Below are positions 1-12,350 of a stretch of 64,000 nucleotides of DNA, piece after piece. The stretch's first letter is position 1. Each line of letters begins with the position of its first letter. The translations under genes were made by a program, and so were the position numbers. Location of the stretch: contig NW_011887296.1 of assembly GCF_000151315.2 (NCBI RefSeq), forward strand, positions 777,095 through 841,094, written 5' to 3'. The notes beneath the pieces were generated by a model. The model was not told where the DNA came from, did not search any database, and saw only the letters and a program-made list of their open reading frames with translations. The DNA comes from Capsaspora owczarzaki ATCC 30864 (Eukaryota > Opisthokonta > Filasterea).

Positions 1-2
1 CA

Positions 3-1210
<1,208 letters not shown>

Positions 1211-2157
1211 GGAATGGATCACACTCGGTGGGAAGGGGAAGGAAATTGGGTACCCTGTACAGCGAAGCAGCGAAGAAAGTGAGTGAATGAAGATCAAAAA
1301 GAAAAAAAAATCGAACAGAAATCGAAAAAAAAAAATCGATACAATCCGTGGTCCAACAGAGCAAACACAGAGTGACATGGGGCTGCTGATGGATGGGTGT
1401 GCGTATGTATGTGTGTTCGTGTGGTGTGTGTTGTTGCGTTCTTGATTGGTGTTCAGAAGAGGCGGGGGAAGAGGAGCGCGCTTATCTTTTTTTTTTTTTT
1501 TTTTTTGGCGCGAAAACTTCCCGCCCAAATTATGGTCAAAGTCCAACACTATCATCCCTGAGCTGCGTCGCACTACATGCCATTTTCACCCTCTGTGCGT
1601 TGGGGGTTTTGGGGGGTTGCATTTGTGCGAGTTGGATGGTAGACAAAATGGCAGGGAACTCGGAGGTCGCAAGCGCGAGCGAAGGAAACAATGACAATGC
1701 ATACAACGAGCAAAAACGACTGAACTCAGCTCTGCACCATTTACATTCTCGAATGGAATCAATGGAGAAAATCGTACAATCTCGACACCAACCATGGACG
1801 GCAGAATGGAACTGCACTCACAGTCGTTTGTGAACGCTCAACCATTTTTCACTCTTTTTTTTTTTTTTTTTTTTTCAAGTTTCCCAAATCTGCTTTGTGT
1901 TTCTTCCACAACCTAGATTCCAGAAGCCTCAGCGTTTCCTCGTGGAAGGTTTTTCAAATAGCTCTCCCACCCTTTTCTTGTTGTTGTACTTGTTTGATTT
2001 TTCATGTTCCGACGCAACGATGGGCCGCTTTCTCGCAAGACGCAGCAGCAGCAGCCTTCATAAACCAAGTGGGGATTTACGCAGTCTTGATCCCTCCGCC
2101 GTGAGCGCATCTCCCCTCCTTCCATCGCAGCAACACCGTGCCAGTTGCACATCGCAC
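1211..2157. other. Divergent intergenic region between RBBP4-like gene and subtilase
   Basis: AT-rich spacer between two genes that point away from each other, so it should hold both promoters and 5' UTRs. It contains T homopolymers near 1488-1506 and 1855-1875. Open frames here are short, overlap on both strands and resemble nothing known. No TATA box or RNA gene was recognised. Confidence 0.5.
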
Positions 2158-4446
2158 ATGCTTTGGCGACGTGATCGAGGCAATTTTCTCACAATTTTGG
2201 CAGTTTTGTGCGCCGTCGAATTTCTACTGTTCACGCCAGCGCTCGCCCTCCATCTCGACCGCCGGAATCCAGACACCATGCACAACGCCGCCATCGGTCG
2301 CTACGCCAGAGATGCCGGCGATGAAGGCAGCCGTGCAGGGCCGCCCCCGACGCACGGATTGAACGAGCCCGCGGGCGCAGGACCTCGATTTTTCTCACGG
2401 GGATCCGGCCAAAAGAACGCTGGGAGCGGTGGCGCGGACGCTGGCGACACACCCGGCGATGCCAGCAATCCAGGACAAGCAGGCAGCGATAGCAACAAGA
2501 AGCCGACTGTTGTGCGACGCGGAGACGAAGGCATCCCTCAGCAGTACATTATCATGTTCCGGGCGTCCGCGGACGAGCGCGCGAAACAAGCAGTGCGCGA
2601 CCTGCTAAGGTCAACGCCTGGCGTCGAATATCTCCGCGACTTTTCTGCAACGGGTGGGCTGGTCGCTCGATTTGACGATGACATGCTCAAGCAGCTGATG
2701 ACAATGCCTGCGATTGACCTGATTGAGCAGGACGGCAAGATGCACATCCACGCAACGACTGCCGCCGGCAATTCAAAGCACATCAGTGGTCGCCGTCAAA
2801 ACCAACCACTTCCCCAAATCCCGACTGAAATGTATCAGGTGAACGCCCCTTGGAACCTGGATCGCATCGATCAGCGAGCACTTCCTCTGGACGGCTTTTA
2901 CAAGTATCATTTTGACGGCGCCGGAATTCACGTTTACGTGATTGACACTGGCATCCGCACCACGCACGAGCAGTTTCAAGGGCGCATCGGCAACGGCGTC
3001 TGCACGATCGATGGTATTTTCTCCGTGCAGGATTGCAACGGACATGGCACGCACGTTGCTGGGACAGTCGCTGGAAAAACGTACGGCGTCGCAAAGAATG
3101 TGACTGTTCACCCCGTACGTGTGCTCGGATGCGATGGTGAAGGAGCCATCTCCGGTAAGTGTCTGCTAGCTGATGTGGTGCTGTTGGAGAGGAGGAGCAA
3201 GTGAGAGTTTCGGTTTTTGCCAAATGAACTCTGTCACTTTGCGGAGCTTGCTTTTGGTTGTTCTGATTTTTGTGTCCCTCCCTCCATCCATCCATCCCTC
3301 CCTTCCACCCTACTTCCTCCATGTACTCGTCCCTCAATAGATGTCATCGAGGGCGTCGCATGGGTCACTGCGAACGCCATCCCGCCAGCAGTCGCTGTCA
3401 TGTCGCTCGGAGGTACCATCTCGATCTCCCTCGATACGGCAGTTTCGGCAGCAGTGGCGTCGGGAGTGACCGTCTCTGTGGCTGCCGGAAATGAGAACGA
3501 GGACGCTTGCAACTCATCGCCAGCGCGCAACGAGTTTGTTGTTTCAGTCGGAGCGACAGACCTAAAGGACTTTCGTGCAACCTTTTCCAACTATGGTCCG
3601 TGCGTATCGCTGTTCGCTCCAGGCGTGGATATTACGTCGGCGTGGTGGCTGAGCGATACCGACACGCGCACCATTAGCGGCACCTCCATGGCCGCTCCAT
3701 TGGTGGCTGGCATGGCAGCACGCCTCTTGCAGTTCGACCCAGGCTTTACCCCGGACATGATCAAGAGCATTTTGTCGTGCGCAGGCACAAAGGGCATTGT
3801 AGAGGATGCAGAAGCCTCCTCGCCCAACATCCTTTCCTTCTTTGCAATTGACCAGCCGACGCAGATTCAGCAGACGACCGACAACACGCCTGCCACGCAG
3901 TGCGGCGATCTCAGTACCGGCAACGACACCACGCCCAACGCCAACGGGTGCTACGTCTTCACGGGTACCATCAACTTGACCACCATCTCTGTAGCGAGCC
4001 CGAGTCCCTACTACCAGTCCGACCGCCCTGGCACGCTGCGCGGGTACCTCTCGCTCGGAAATAGTGCCAATCCAAACCCAGACTTGGATCCCAGCACGGA
4101 TTTTCTTGATCTTGGGCTTTACAAGTTCAACCAGGCGTCCAACAACTGGGACTTGATCACGAGCTCGACCACAGTGGGGAATGACGAGCAGATTGTCTAC
4201 TTTGGAACGGCGGGCTATTACACGTTCCAGATTGCCGCCGCACCCGCGTGGCTGCGCGATGACAAGGACACGCCGATACCCTACATGTTTGTTTTCAAAC
4301 CCCCGAGTGCCAGTGGCGACTCGCCCTCAGATCAGTGCAACCAGGAAGGCTCTGCTGCGGCCACCACCATGCCCATGAACCGCTTGCTGGGAGCCTCTGC
4401 GCTTGCCGCGACTGGTCTTGGGTATTGTCTGAGGAACATGGCGTAA
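2158..4446 (+). CDS. Secreted subtilisin-like serine protease (proteinase K type, S8A)
   Basis: Extracellular or vacuolar endopeptidase made as a pre-pro-enzyme. Exons 2158-3154 and 3341-4446 give 700 aa. The start at 2158 places a signal peptide first (MLWRRDRGNFL, then a hydrophobic core ending ALA); an in-frame ATG at 2020 would bury it. A Gly/Asn-rich linker precedes an inhibitor-I9 propeptide (about residues 125-200, starting IPQQYIIMF). The catalytic domain starts near PWNLDRIDQR. The triad is Asp263 (VIDTG), His296 (NGHGTHVAGT) and Ser448 (SGTSMAAPLVAG), with the oxyanion Asn383 (AAGNEN); the spacings fit proteinase K. About 200 residues follow, with a Cys-containing beta-rich segment and a short weakly hydrophobic tail (LLGASALAATGLG). 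The tail is too short and too polar at its end to call a GPI signal with confidence. Confidence 0.93.
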
Positions 4447-4715
4447 TCCATCCGACCAAAGCCCGATGGCAAGTGCCTTCGCGTCTGTCTGGAACGGCAC
4501 GTTTGTTTAAAAAAAGGTGGTCAACTCAAAGCATTACAGCACTGTAGCCCCTCAATGTTTAGCTTTCGTCGTGTTTTTTGATGGAGCGTGCACAGTATTT
4601 GCAATATAGGTGCAGTTTCGGTGTATTTCGTACACTCAACCCCAGCACAATCTCCAACCCGTAAAGTATGCCGGACTGCGCGTTTGCTTTCGTTTTTGGC
4701 AGCGAGTCCCAAGCA

Positions 4716-5327
4716 TCAGTCCGTCCGCATGCCTGTGGCCATGGCCTCGCTGGTTCGCTTGTCGCGCTTGGGGCTCCCGATCGAAGCGACCGCCGGCTCC
4801 GGTGAAAGAATCTTGGCCTGGGGCGGCGACTGGACGGATTTGGCGGGAATGGCAGGAGGAGCAAGATTCGTCGGCGGGGCGGAAGGGGTTGCGCCGGGCA
4901 CTGCGCCGGGAATTGCATTCCCATGGTGGTGCGGGTCGTATTCCTGCAATTGCGTTTGGGAACGCGCGGCTGCGGCTGCGGACTGCGTGAAGCGGAAGAG
5001 TGCCAGCGTCCGCGTTTGCGTTTTCTGGCACACTGCCACGACGTTGCGCATCATGGGTGTCATGTTATCACCGAACGCTTTCAAATCAATGACGCATAGC
5101 TGGCACGCCTCGGACGTCATGGCGCACAAGTGCCCAGCAAGCGGAGACTCGCGGAGGAGGAGCGCCGAGGTGGTGCCGCACAACTCGGTGCAGTCGTTCA
5201 TTGCGCGGATGTGCGGCAGCGACGCCAGCAATCCGCCATGCTTCAAACAATCCACCACCGTTTGCAGGCACAGCGACCGGCACTCTGCGAGGCTCGCGAG
5301 GCAGTCTGCAATATCGTGTGCTGTCAT
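4716..5327 (-). CDS. Cys-rich four-helix-bundle protein, copper-storage (Csp/DUF326)-like
   Basis: Single-exon gene, 203 aa, with the start chosen at 5327 (MTAHDIADC); an open upstream extension is Lys-rich UTR-like sequence. The first 105 residues carry ten Cys at 9, 16, 20, 27, 46, 50, 68, 75, 78 and 100, at the i/i+3/i+4/i+7 spacing that lines the inside of a helical bundle. That is the hallmark of the bacterial DUF326/Csp3 copper-storage family, where Cys thiolates bind many Cu(I) ions in the cytosol. The C-terminal 90 residues are Pro/Ala-rich with HHH and look disordered; that tail is not part of the bacterial fold. No signal peptide is seen. Convergent with the subtilase (269 bases apart). 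Absence of introns, unlike most neighbours, fits but does not prove transfer from bacteria. Copper binding is inferred from the pattern only. Confidence 0.75.
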   Translation of the reverse strand: MTAHDIADCLASLAECRSLCLQTVVDCLKHGGLLASLPHIRAMNDCTELCGTTSALLLRESPLAGHLCAMTSEACQLCVIDLKAFGDNMTPMMRNVVAVCQKTQTRTLALFRFTQSAAAAARSQTQLQEYDPHHHGNAIPGAVPGATPSAPPTNLAPPAIPAKSVQSPPQAKILSPEPAVASIGSPKRDKRTSEAMATGMRTD

Positions 5328-5817
5328 GGCGTTCTTTTCTGTGCACTTTTCGTTTGGTATTTTTATTTTGAGGTGATCTTCTTTCTTACGCGCTTCTTCC
5401 CCTCCTTTTTTTTTCTTATTCAAACGAGGGCAGTGTTAATCAAAACGATCAAGTCGAATTGATGAAAAAGCGAGGACTGCGCTTTGAAAAAGACACCCAA
5501 ACACGGATGAACAAAAATTCACCAACTCGGATTGTTGAAATTCAGCATGATCTTACAGTTTTCGTGTTTTTGTTTGTTGGAGCCATACAAAAATAAAATT
5601 GACAAACAACAGTGCTTTGAAAAAAAAAATGCATGAATCGAAACTTCTTTTTGAATGTGATGTTTGTTTGAACGAAACAAGGTGAGAAGGAAGAGAAATG
5701 AAGAAAAAAAAAGCGATCGTAAGAAAAAAAAATCGAGAGGGAAAAGAAAAGACAATGAGAGTTGGAGAACAGAGACTGACTGGAAGACAATCAAGGACAA
5801 GAGAACAAGAGAATTGA

Positions 5818-5837
5818 TCAGAGAGAGACAGACAGAG

Positions 5838-5868
<31 letters not shown>

Positions 5869-5873
5869 GAAAA
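5818..5873. repeat. (GA/CAGA)n microsatellite
   Basis: Imperfect run of GAGA and GACA units, purine on the plus strand, at the edge of the GC-richer block. Confidence 0.9.
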
Positions 5874-6281
5874 GGCGCCGGTCCACCTAGTCATAGCGGT
5901 CTAATGCTCCACCGTGCCATTGCAAGCAGAACACGCCAACCCCGTCTTCCCTTATAGGCAAAAGGAAGAAGGGTGGCGTCCCCTGCAGAGCAAACAAAAG
6001 TGCGACGGCGTTGCGACCGATGGCGACTCCGCTTGTGGATGGACCGACTGACCCTTGCCCCACAGAACATCCTCAGCCCATTGCCAAAGCGATTGCTGCT
6101 CGACCGTATACCAAAGCCCGCTCCCACGACCGACCGCCCAGCCATGCGCGAATCAATCGGGGATTTGGAGTGCAGGTGGTCGCTTCGAGCGCATTTGTTG
6201 TACCGCCTTGGCGAGCTTGCTGGTTCTGTGAAAGACAAGAGTGAGCCTGCGAAATCCGCATTGGGAAGAGGCTTTTAAACC

Positions 6282-6282
<1 letters not shown>

Positions 6283-6315
<33 letters not shown>
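6283..6315. repeat. A33 homopolymer
   Basis: Uninterrupted run of 33 A on the plus strand in an intergenic region. Several such tracts occur in this window, always outside coding exons. Confidence 0.95.
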
Positions 6316-6318
<3 letters not shown>

Positions 6319-6682
6319 GTGAATTGTCAGAAAACACAAAAGAGCCAAAAACAACTCAAAAAGTGAGGATTCATGCAGAAAACTAGGAAGAAGGGCAAGC
6401 TTGCGGAGAGGAATCTAGACCAACAAAGCGTTTGGCTGCTAGACAGTCAAGCAGCAAACAAAAATGAATTCATAAAGTGGAGAAAAAACGGATCTGGACG
6501 AATGGATGGTTGCAACAACTTGAAGCGACAACAAGTGTATACTAGAGCTGAAACACGTGCGCACTTCACACAAGAAGCATTGAGCAGTGTGTGTGTGATT
6601 GGGAAGAGCAGAAACACCATTCTGACAAACAAAAACTGAACTCCAAACTAAAACCCCATCCAGACCAACAGAAACACGCTGT

Positions 6683-8500
6683 TTAGTTGACCTTCAGGCG
6701 GCGCGCAACAAACTTGGCGTTGGTAAAGGAAAGCGCAATGAAGGAGCGGATGGGAGCGGGCGCGGCACCAAAGAGCTGGGTCAGCAGCGAGAAGGGGAAG
6801 GGGAAGGCAATGACGCTCACGTTGCGCTCAAGACCGTCCTTCATGATGGCCGCAGCGGGCTCGGCCTCCATGAGGAAGGGCAGGGGAATGTTGCGCTTGG
6901 CCTGGGCGGTCATGCGCGATTCAACAAAGCCAGGGCAGATCACAGACATGCCGACGTTGTAGCGGCCAAGCATGCCACGCATGGACTCGCTGAAAGCACG
7001 GACGGCGTACTGTGGATCGAAGTGTGTGTGGATCGAAGTGTGTGTGGATCAGGGGCAGAGAAATGAGAGAAGCATTGTAAAGTGACGCATCCAAAATTCC
7101 AGCACACCATCGCAACGTACCTTCGATGTGTGGTAATCGCCAAGCTCGGGCTGAGTGAAAAACCTGTGAGTTTATCAGAGCACAATGAGGGGGAAATGCT
7201 CATAAGCAAAAAAAGAAACAAGAGCTGTGCAACTGCTGGCAACAAAACAAAAACCCCTACGTACGAAGCAAGGGACGACATGATGGCGATTTGTCCACGA
7301 CGGCGCTTGACCATGGAGTCCATGATCGGGAAGACAGTGTTGAAAACACCCTGAACGTTAATGTCCATCAGAGGCTTGGTTCTGATTTCAGGAGAGTCGT
7401 TGAAACAAAAGCGGAAAAATAAAATCAGCAAGTAGTGGTGCACACGTCGACAGATTGTTGCACGACCGCGGATTTCACGAAATCATCCCCCCATGCTGTT
7501 ACTCCACTGTAACCGCAGCTTTTTGCATGCATGCAACCTTACGCTTCAGCAATGCCGGGAGTGTTGATCGTGCCAGAGCTCACGCCTGCGTTGGCAATCA
7601 CCAAGTCAAGAGGGACCTGAGCGTCCTCCTTCTGGATGATTTCGGCCATCTTTTCGGCATTGGTGACGTCGACGCTATGAGTGACGACCTATACCCAAGC
7701 CAAATCCCATCGGGCTCTCCAGTTGAGTGGTTGACCGCAGCAAAAATCATCACCAACTTCCAATTGCTGGACAAGCTCAAGGAATCGAGCGCAACGCTCC
7801 GCTGCCTCGCGCTCCCCGCTTCTGCACTCACCTCTGCACCCTTGGCGCTGACGGCTTCGCTGACGGACTTGAGACGAGCGGCGTCGCGGGCAGTCAGCAC
7901 AATGCGGACGCCCGGCTTGGCGAATGCGAGCGCCAACGCTTCACCGAGGCCTGTCCAGTCCAAACAAGCAAAGAGGTCAGTCTCCCCGTTCCGTTGAAGC
8001 CCAACATGGGTGCATGCTGAACGCGGCCCCGAATAACGCTGTCCAAGTAGGGACGGCACAGTCATGGCAGGGTAGTGGGACTTGTCGGCTAAATGGGACC
8101 AATCCACACTCTTAGAGCGATTATTCGACAGTACATCCATCCTATTCACCGATGGACCCCCCAAAACATGCATCATGGGTCCCACTCGTGGAGGCCCCCC
8201 CCCTGCTTATGGAGCCAAACAGCGCGGGAGCGGAGGGGGCGGGTGGGAGCCAAACAGGCGGGAATAGAAGCGGAAGCGGATGATCAATCTCACTCTGCTC
8301 CGCTCTTGCTCTACTGCATGCTTTGGCTCACCAGAGTTTCCGCCAGTGATGAGAATGTGCTTAAAGTCCTTGCGAGGACCCGCGCGGATGCGTTCGAGAA
8401 TGTAGATGACAGGACCGACAATCGCAGCCAGAATGTCAAAGACAATGCGAAGAATCAGCTCGGCGATGAAAATCGCAAAGTCAATCAATGCGCGGCTCAT
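6683..8500 (-). CDS. Membrane-anchored short-chain dehydrogenase/reductase (classical SDR)
   Basis: NAD(P)-dependent oxidoreductase, 306 aa, from six exons on the minus strand: 8500-8332, 7950-7832, 7688-7543, 7381-7265, 7163-7121 and 7009-6683. All phases close. Residues 1-40 form a hydrophobic N-terminal anchor (LIDFAIFIAELILRIV...), so the enzyme is probably ER- or lipid-droplet-bound. The cofactor motif TGGNSGLG is rebuilt across the first junction. NAG (in VIANAG), MSSLAS and the catalytic Tyr194-x3-Lys198 (YHTSK) follow, then CPGFVESRM. The C-terminal segment (PFLMEAEPAA, IAFPFPFSLL) recalls bacterial SDRs. Substrate cannot be read from the sequence; 3-ketosphinganine reductase and DHRS7-like enzymes are alternatives. 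The donor of exon 4 was chosen to keep frame and is the least certain junction. Confidence 0.88.
7011..7050. repeat. Period-16 tandem repeat in last SDR intron
   Basis: Two full copies and one partial copy of TGTGGATCGAAGTGTG lie immediately upstream (in sense) of the last exon of the SDR gene. Read on the minus strand the units end CCACAC, and the last one reads CCACAG, which is the predicted splice acceptor. Confidence 0.9.
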
Positions 8501-8628
8501 TGTGTCGAGGGGGGGAAGGGGAAATGAAAGACTGGGAACAACCCAAACAACAAATGGGTGGTGGTGGTGATGATGATGATGAGGATGATGAGAAATGTAG
8601 CAACGTTACAATTCAAAAAGACATTGAA

Positions 8629-9647
8629 TCAGTGGGCAAGTTGCTTGAGCTCTTTCAGAATGCTGTCCGCTTGATCGCCAGTCTGGTGGGCCAGACTGAT
8701 GGCTTGTTTGCGCTGGAGACGGAGCTGATCCTCTTGGCGCTCTGGATTCACAAAGCAAGAAAATAAGCGCAGGCAGATCAATCAAGAAGGTTCCAGCAGC
8801 GGCAAAATACCTGTCAGGCCGTTAAAAGACATGGCATCCAGCTTGATCAATGCTTGAGTAATCTCTTCGGCGTGCTTGGACGCAGCCTTTTGGATTCGCT
8901 CTCGATCTTCTGCGACCTTGGCAGCATCAAGAAAGCCCTGGTGTGGAATGGAGTGGCAGCGAGCGAGATGTTACACAATCGCTGTCTAGACGGCAGTTCG
9001 GCGAGATTCACCACCACCACCCCGCGCTTCCACCCAGAGCAACATCACAACGGACATACTTGCTTCAGTTGCCGCAAGGATAGATCGAGCTCGCGCACCA
9101 CAGCAGCAGACTTTTGTATGGTTGCGGTAACGGCTGTGACCTGAGCGCTGAGCGCCGCCTCTTCCTCGGTGGCCTTCCGGCCAATCAGCATGATTCGGAC
9201 ACCGTCGACTATTCCGCACGCTTCGAGGGTTTCGGACGGATCTTTGAGCGTTCGGCCTGCGTCGTTGAAAAACCCAGAAGCGTTCTTAGTTGCTGTGTCG
9301 AGTTCAAACGTCGGCCAACTACAGTAGACCCCGAAACGACACGACACGATAGAACAATGTTCACTGCCAAGTAGCTTGACGTGGAATTTTGCAGCTTTTT
9401 GAGGATGTACCTTTGAACATCCAACGCTGAGCATGCACGGGGACTTGAACAGCGACCTCGGCTGCGCGCTGCAGATCAGCCAGCGTCGCCGCGCCGTCGA
9501 TGGATATTGGGACTTGATGCTTGTCTGTGTTCAGAGATGTGAACAATGATCAAACGGAGGTCAGGCGAGAGCCCAGAGTGCAAAAGTGCACAAAATGAGC
9601 TGACAGTACAGCATGTTCATACCGTGAAGTGCCGTAATGGTAATCAT
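8629..9647 (-). CDS. Ubiquitin-like + BAG domain co-chaperone (BAG1-like)
   Basis: Hsp70 nucleotide-exchange co-chaperone of the BAG family, 191 aa. Exons on the minus strand: 9647-9623 (25 bases), 9524-9411, 9256-9060, 8937-8811, 8741-8629; the sum is 576 bases. The N-terminal half is a ubiquitin-like fold (MITITALHDKHQVPISI ... MFKGRTLKDP ... LEACGIVDG ... IMLIG), with MFKGRTLKDP joined across an intron as in many UBLs. The C-terminal half is a helical BAG domain (ALIKLDAMSFNG, then QRKQAISLAHQTGDQ). Length and layout are those of a minimal BAG1, the UBL targeting the proteasome and BAG binding the Hsp70 ATPase. Divergent from WDR41 with only 254 bases between start codons. Paralogue identity within the BAG family is not certain. 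Confidence 0.88.
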
Positions 9648-9901
9648 CCAAGAATTGTTTGGAACTGAATGAATGAATGGAAATTGATGACTGAGTGAAT
9701 GACTGAATGAATTACTGAATGAATGACTGCTTTTGGTGATGAAAATCAGCAAACTCAATGCAAAGGTCACTGCCAATGGGCGTTTGTGCTGTAATGTGAC
9801 TATCCACTCATTTTCATTACTATTGTTGTTATTACTATACTGTATTGATTCGATTTTCAGTCTTATTCTCCAATCTTTTCAGAGTTGCTCAGAATCACAC
9901 A
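9648..9901. promoter_or_regulatory. Compact bidirectional promoter region, BAG1-like / WDR41
   Basis: Only 254 bases separate the two divergent start codons, so both promoters and 5' UTRs must fit or overlap here. It contains a degenerate GAATGAAT/ACTGAATGA repeat at about 9667-9727. No TATA box recognised. Confidence 0.5.
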
Positions 9902-12350
9902 ATGCTGAAGAGTGTGCGACGCGCGATGGGATGGGCGGAATCCGAAGCCACCCCAGCAGTGAGTGTCCATCTACGACGAATACTACTACTACAACTACTC
10001 CAACCTATTGCTCAATGCTGTGGGGGTTTGACTGTTGACCTTTCGGTTGTAGGACGCCAGCGCAATCCCAGAGCCGGTCGACGAGGTCCAGCGAAACCCG
10101 TTCACGGACGTCCAGCTCCTGTCTGGGCACACAAACATTGTGCGACGGCTGCTGCGCATTGACGACACGCGCTTTGCATCGGCTGCAGACGACTGCACCG
10201 TCATTGTGTGGAACTACAGGACGGGCCGCCGCCTCAAGACGCTCGTCGGTCATACGCTCCCAATCAACTGCATCCTGCTGCTCTGTGTCGAGGCAGACAA
10301 CACGATAATAGTCACGAGCTCATCCGACAAGACCATCCGGGTAAGGACCAGAAAAGAGGGAAACCGCCCCAAAGCGGGAAACTGCAGAACAATTGGGAAA
10401 ACATGACTCGTAACTTTTGAACTCTGAAGCTGGACTTACCTTCGACATCAATGCATGTGCGAATTTGCTTGTCAGATGTGGAATATTGATCGCGGAGATT
10501 GCGTAGCCGTGCTCAAGGAACATGGCGGCAGTGCAAAGGTGTGGATGAACGGAGAGAACATTATTGCGCCAGAACTCAAGCAGCTTACTTTTTGGGAGGT
10601 TTTGTTTCTATGGACCCGTCGCATCTATTCAGTGCCTCGTCAACCTAGGCAATATCCAGTTTTGCTCTGGAGGCAAAAACGTGTGTCTTTGGAACCGTCA
10701 AGGCCAATTGCTGTGCAGTCTTGCAAGAAACGAGGAAGATTGTAAGTGTTGTTGTTGTTGCCCTCGGTTTTTCCATGTGTTGAACAATGACGGCCTGTTC
10801 TGAATGCTGGCATGCGGGAGACTGATGGCGGTGAACTTGGTATCCTTCAGCCGATTTGACACTCATGATCCGAATTCGCGACAATCGGATGGTCTGCGCA
10901 TCCAGCACAAAAGATTTGGGTATAGTCGAGCTGTGTCGTCGTTGTTGTTATTTCAAAGGAAAGAGAGGCAGTCTGACTCTGGTAATGATGCTGCGGGGTG
11001 GCCGTCGTGTTCCCATCGCAGAGGTGTACTACCTTGATACCCAACGTTCAGGAAACCCGCGAGTTGTGTTGGTCAAAAAGCTGACGCAGCATCTCGAGAC
11101 CGTCCGCTCGCTCTTAAACTTGTCGGGTAAGCACATGTTCGCGGGCAGCTCTCTTGCTAGGGCAACTCTTGGCCGAGTACTTGCGCTCGTGTTTATCTGT
11201 CAACGCTGCTTCGTTCAGAAAACTTGTTCGCGTCGGCATCCCTCGATGGCGGTATCATTCTGTGGACAACGCACACCCTGGTCCCTGTGAGGGTGATGAA
11301 CAGCCATCGAGACGTTCAAGATGTAGCCCACGTTTATTCCTACAGTGTGCAGCACATGATAGCCGTCGACGAGGTGAAGAATCGGCTGCACGGTTTGGTT
11401 TGGTTTGGGGGAGGCGGCAGGGAGGGGGTTTTGCGTTCTTACTTGCGATGTCCGCCTCTCGGAATTGTAGAGAGTCCTTGTTGCCGCGGTTGGCCATGGC
11501 TTCGGCATGTTCGATGTGTTGACAGGTACGATCTCGTGCATCATTTTTTTTCTTGGTCCAGTGCAAAAACTCGTTGACAATTGGCTCACTCCTGTTCTTT
11601 CGCTCTTGTGCTCGTTTTTCACCGTCTACAGGAGAAGCTCTTGTCAAGTGTTTTAACGCACACTTGTCGACTGCAACGCAAGTCATGGTCTTGCAAGATG
11701 GGTACGTTTTGTTGTTCGTTTTGTGATTTTCGGGGTGTGCATATGTGTGTCTTTGGCTCACCTGTGCTCTCCTTTCCGACCCGCTCTCTGTTTCCTTTGT
11801 TCACTATGATTAGAGCACGCCTTCTGACATGCTCGGCAGACTCTTCCATTCGGCTCTGGGCTCCAGAAACAGGTACGAATCAATGCCACAGTGCTCGACT
11901 CATTCGCCAATCGCTTCTCACCATTGTGCTCCGATTTGGCCAATGTTGACAGAAAACGCAGACGATCCCAACGCGGTCGACTCGTTCGTAGAGTCGGGCT
12001 CACAACGGGGCGGAGCGGCACAAATGAAATCGGTCAAGGCGGTTTGCATTGGTGAGCTTGTAGCTCATTCTGATGCAGTGCATGCACTGCTGTTGTGCAA
12101 CGAGCATACCTTTGCGTCGTGTGGCGCGGACGGCATGGTTATTCTCTGGAAGGTAAGCGAGGTTCTTTTGTGCTTTTGGAAATTTGGGATATCAAAACAA
12201 CAAAACTCACCCGGTGGTTTTTGTTTTGTTTGTTTGTTTGTTGTTTAGAATGGATTCGTGGAGTCACGAAAACGAAACGAGTTGGCCAAGATGATGATGC
12301 TTCGCCAGCGTGCAGGTGCCGAAGGCGAGACGCTGCAAGAAATCCCGTGA
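9902..12350 (+). CDS. WDR41: WDR41-like WD40 protein (C9orf72-SMCR8-WDR41 complex subunit)
   Basis: WD40 propeller that in animals anchors the C9orf72-SMCR8 complex to lysosomes and links it to autophagy and amino-acid sensing. Eleven exons: 9902-9958, 10053-10340, 10476-10538, 10633-10741, 10851-11126, 11219-11373, 11471-11525, 11632-11701, 11814-11872, 11953-12152, 12249-12350. They give 477 aa, close to the 459 aa of human WDR41. Recognition rests on several diagnostic stretches in order: NPFTDVQLLSGHTNIVRRLL, DDTRFASAADD, GGKNVCLWNRQGQLLC, VAAVGHGFGMFDVLTGE, LLTCSADSSIRLW, IGELVAHSDAV and ILWKNG near the end. All phases agree. Exon 5 may hide one more very short intron (the stretch rich in CRRCCYF is poor propeller sequence). 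Convergent with the CCE1 gene, 187 bases apart. Confidence 0.87.

Larger units (their letters stand above)
5328..6682. other. 1.35-kb region without a recognised gene
   Basis: Left part (5328-5870) is AT/purine-rich and ends in a GA/CAGA microsatellite. A distinctly GC-richer block at about 5875-6280 has open frames on both strands (101 aa plus, 115 aa minus), neither resembling a known family and neither with convincing splice or start context. A 33-base A run (6283-6315) follows, then 370 bases of low-information sequence up to the SDR stop codon. No tRNA, snRNA, SRP or RNase P/MRP signature was recognised. Confidence 0.5.

Noticed and set aside
5818-5873. Clustered short repeats as a possible CRISPR-like array
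   Set aside because: Simple GA/CAGA microsatellite without unique spacers, in a eukaryotic genome.
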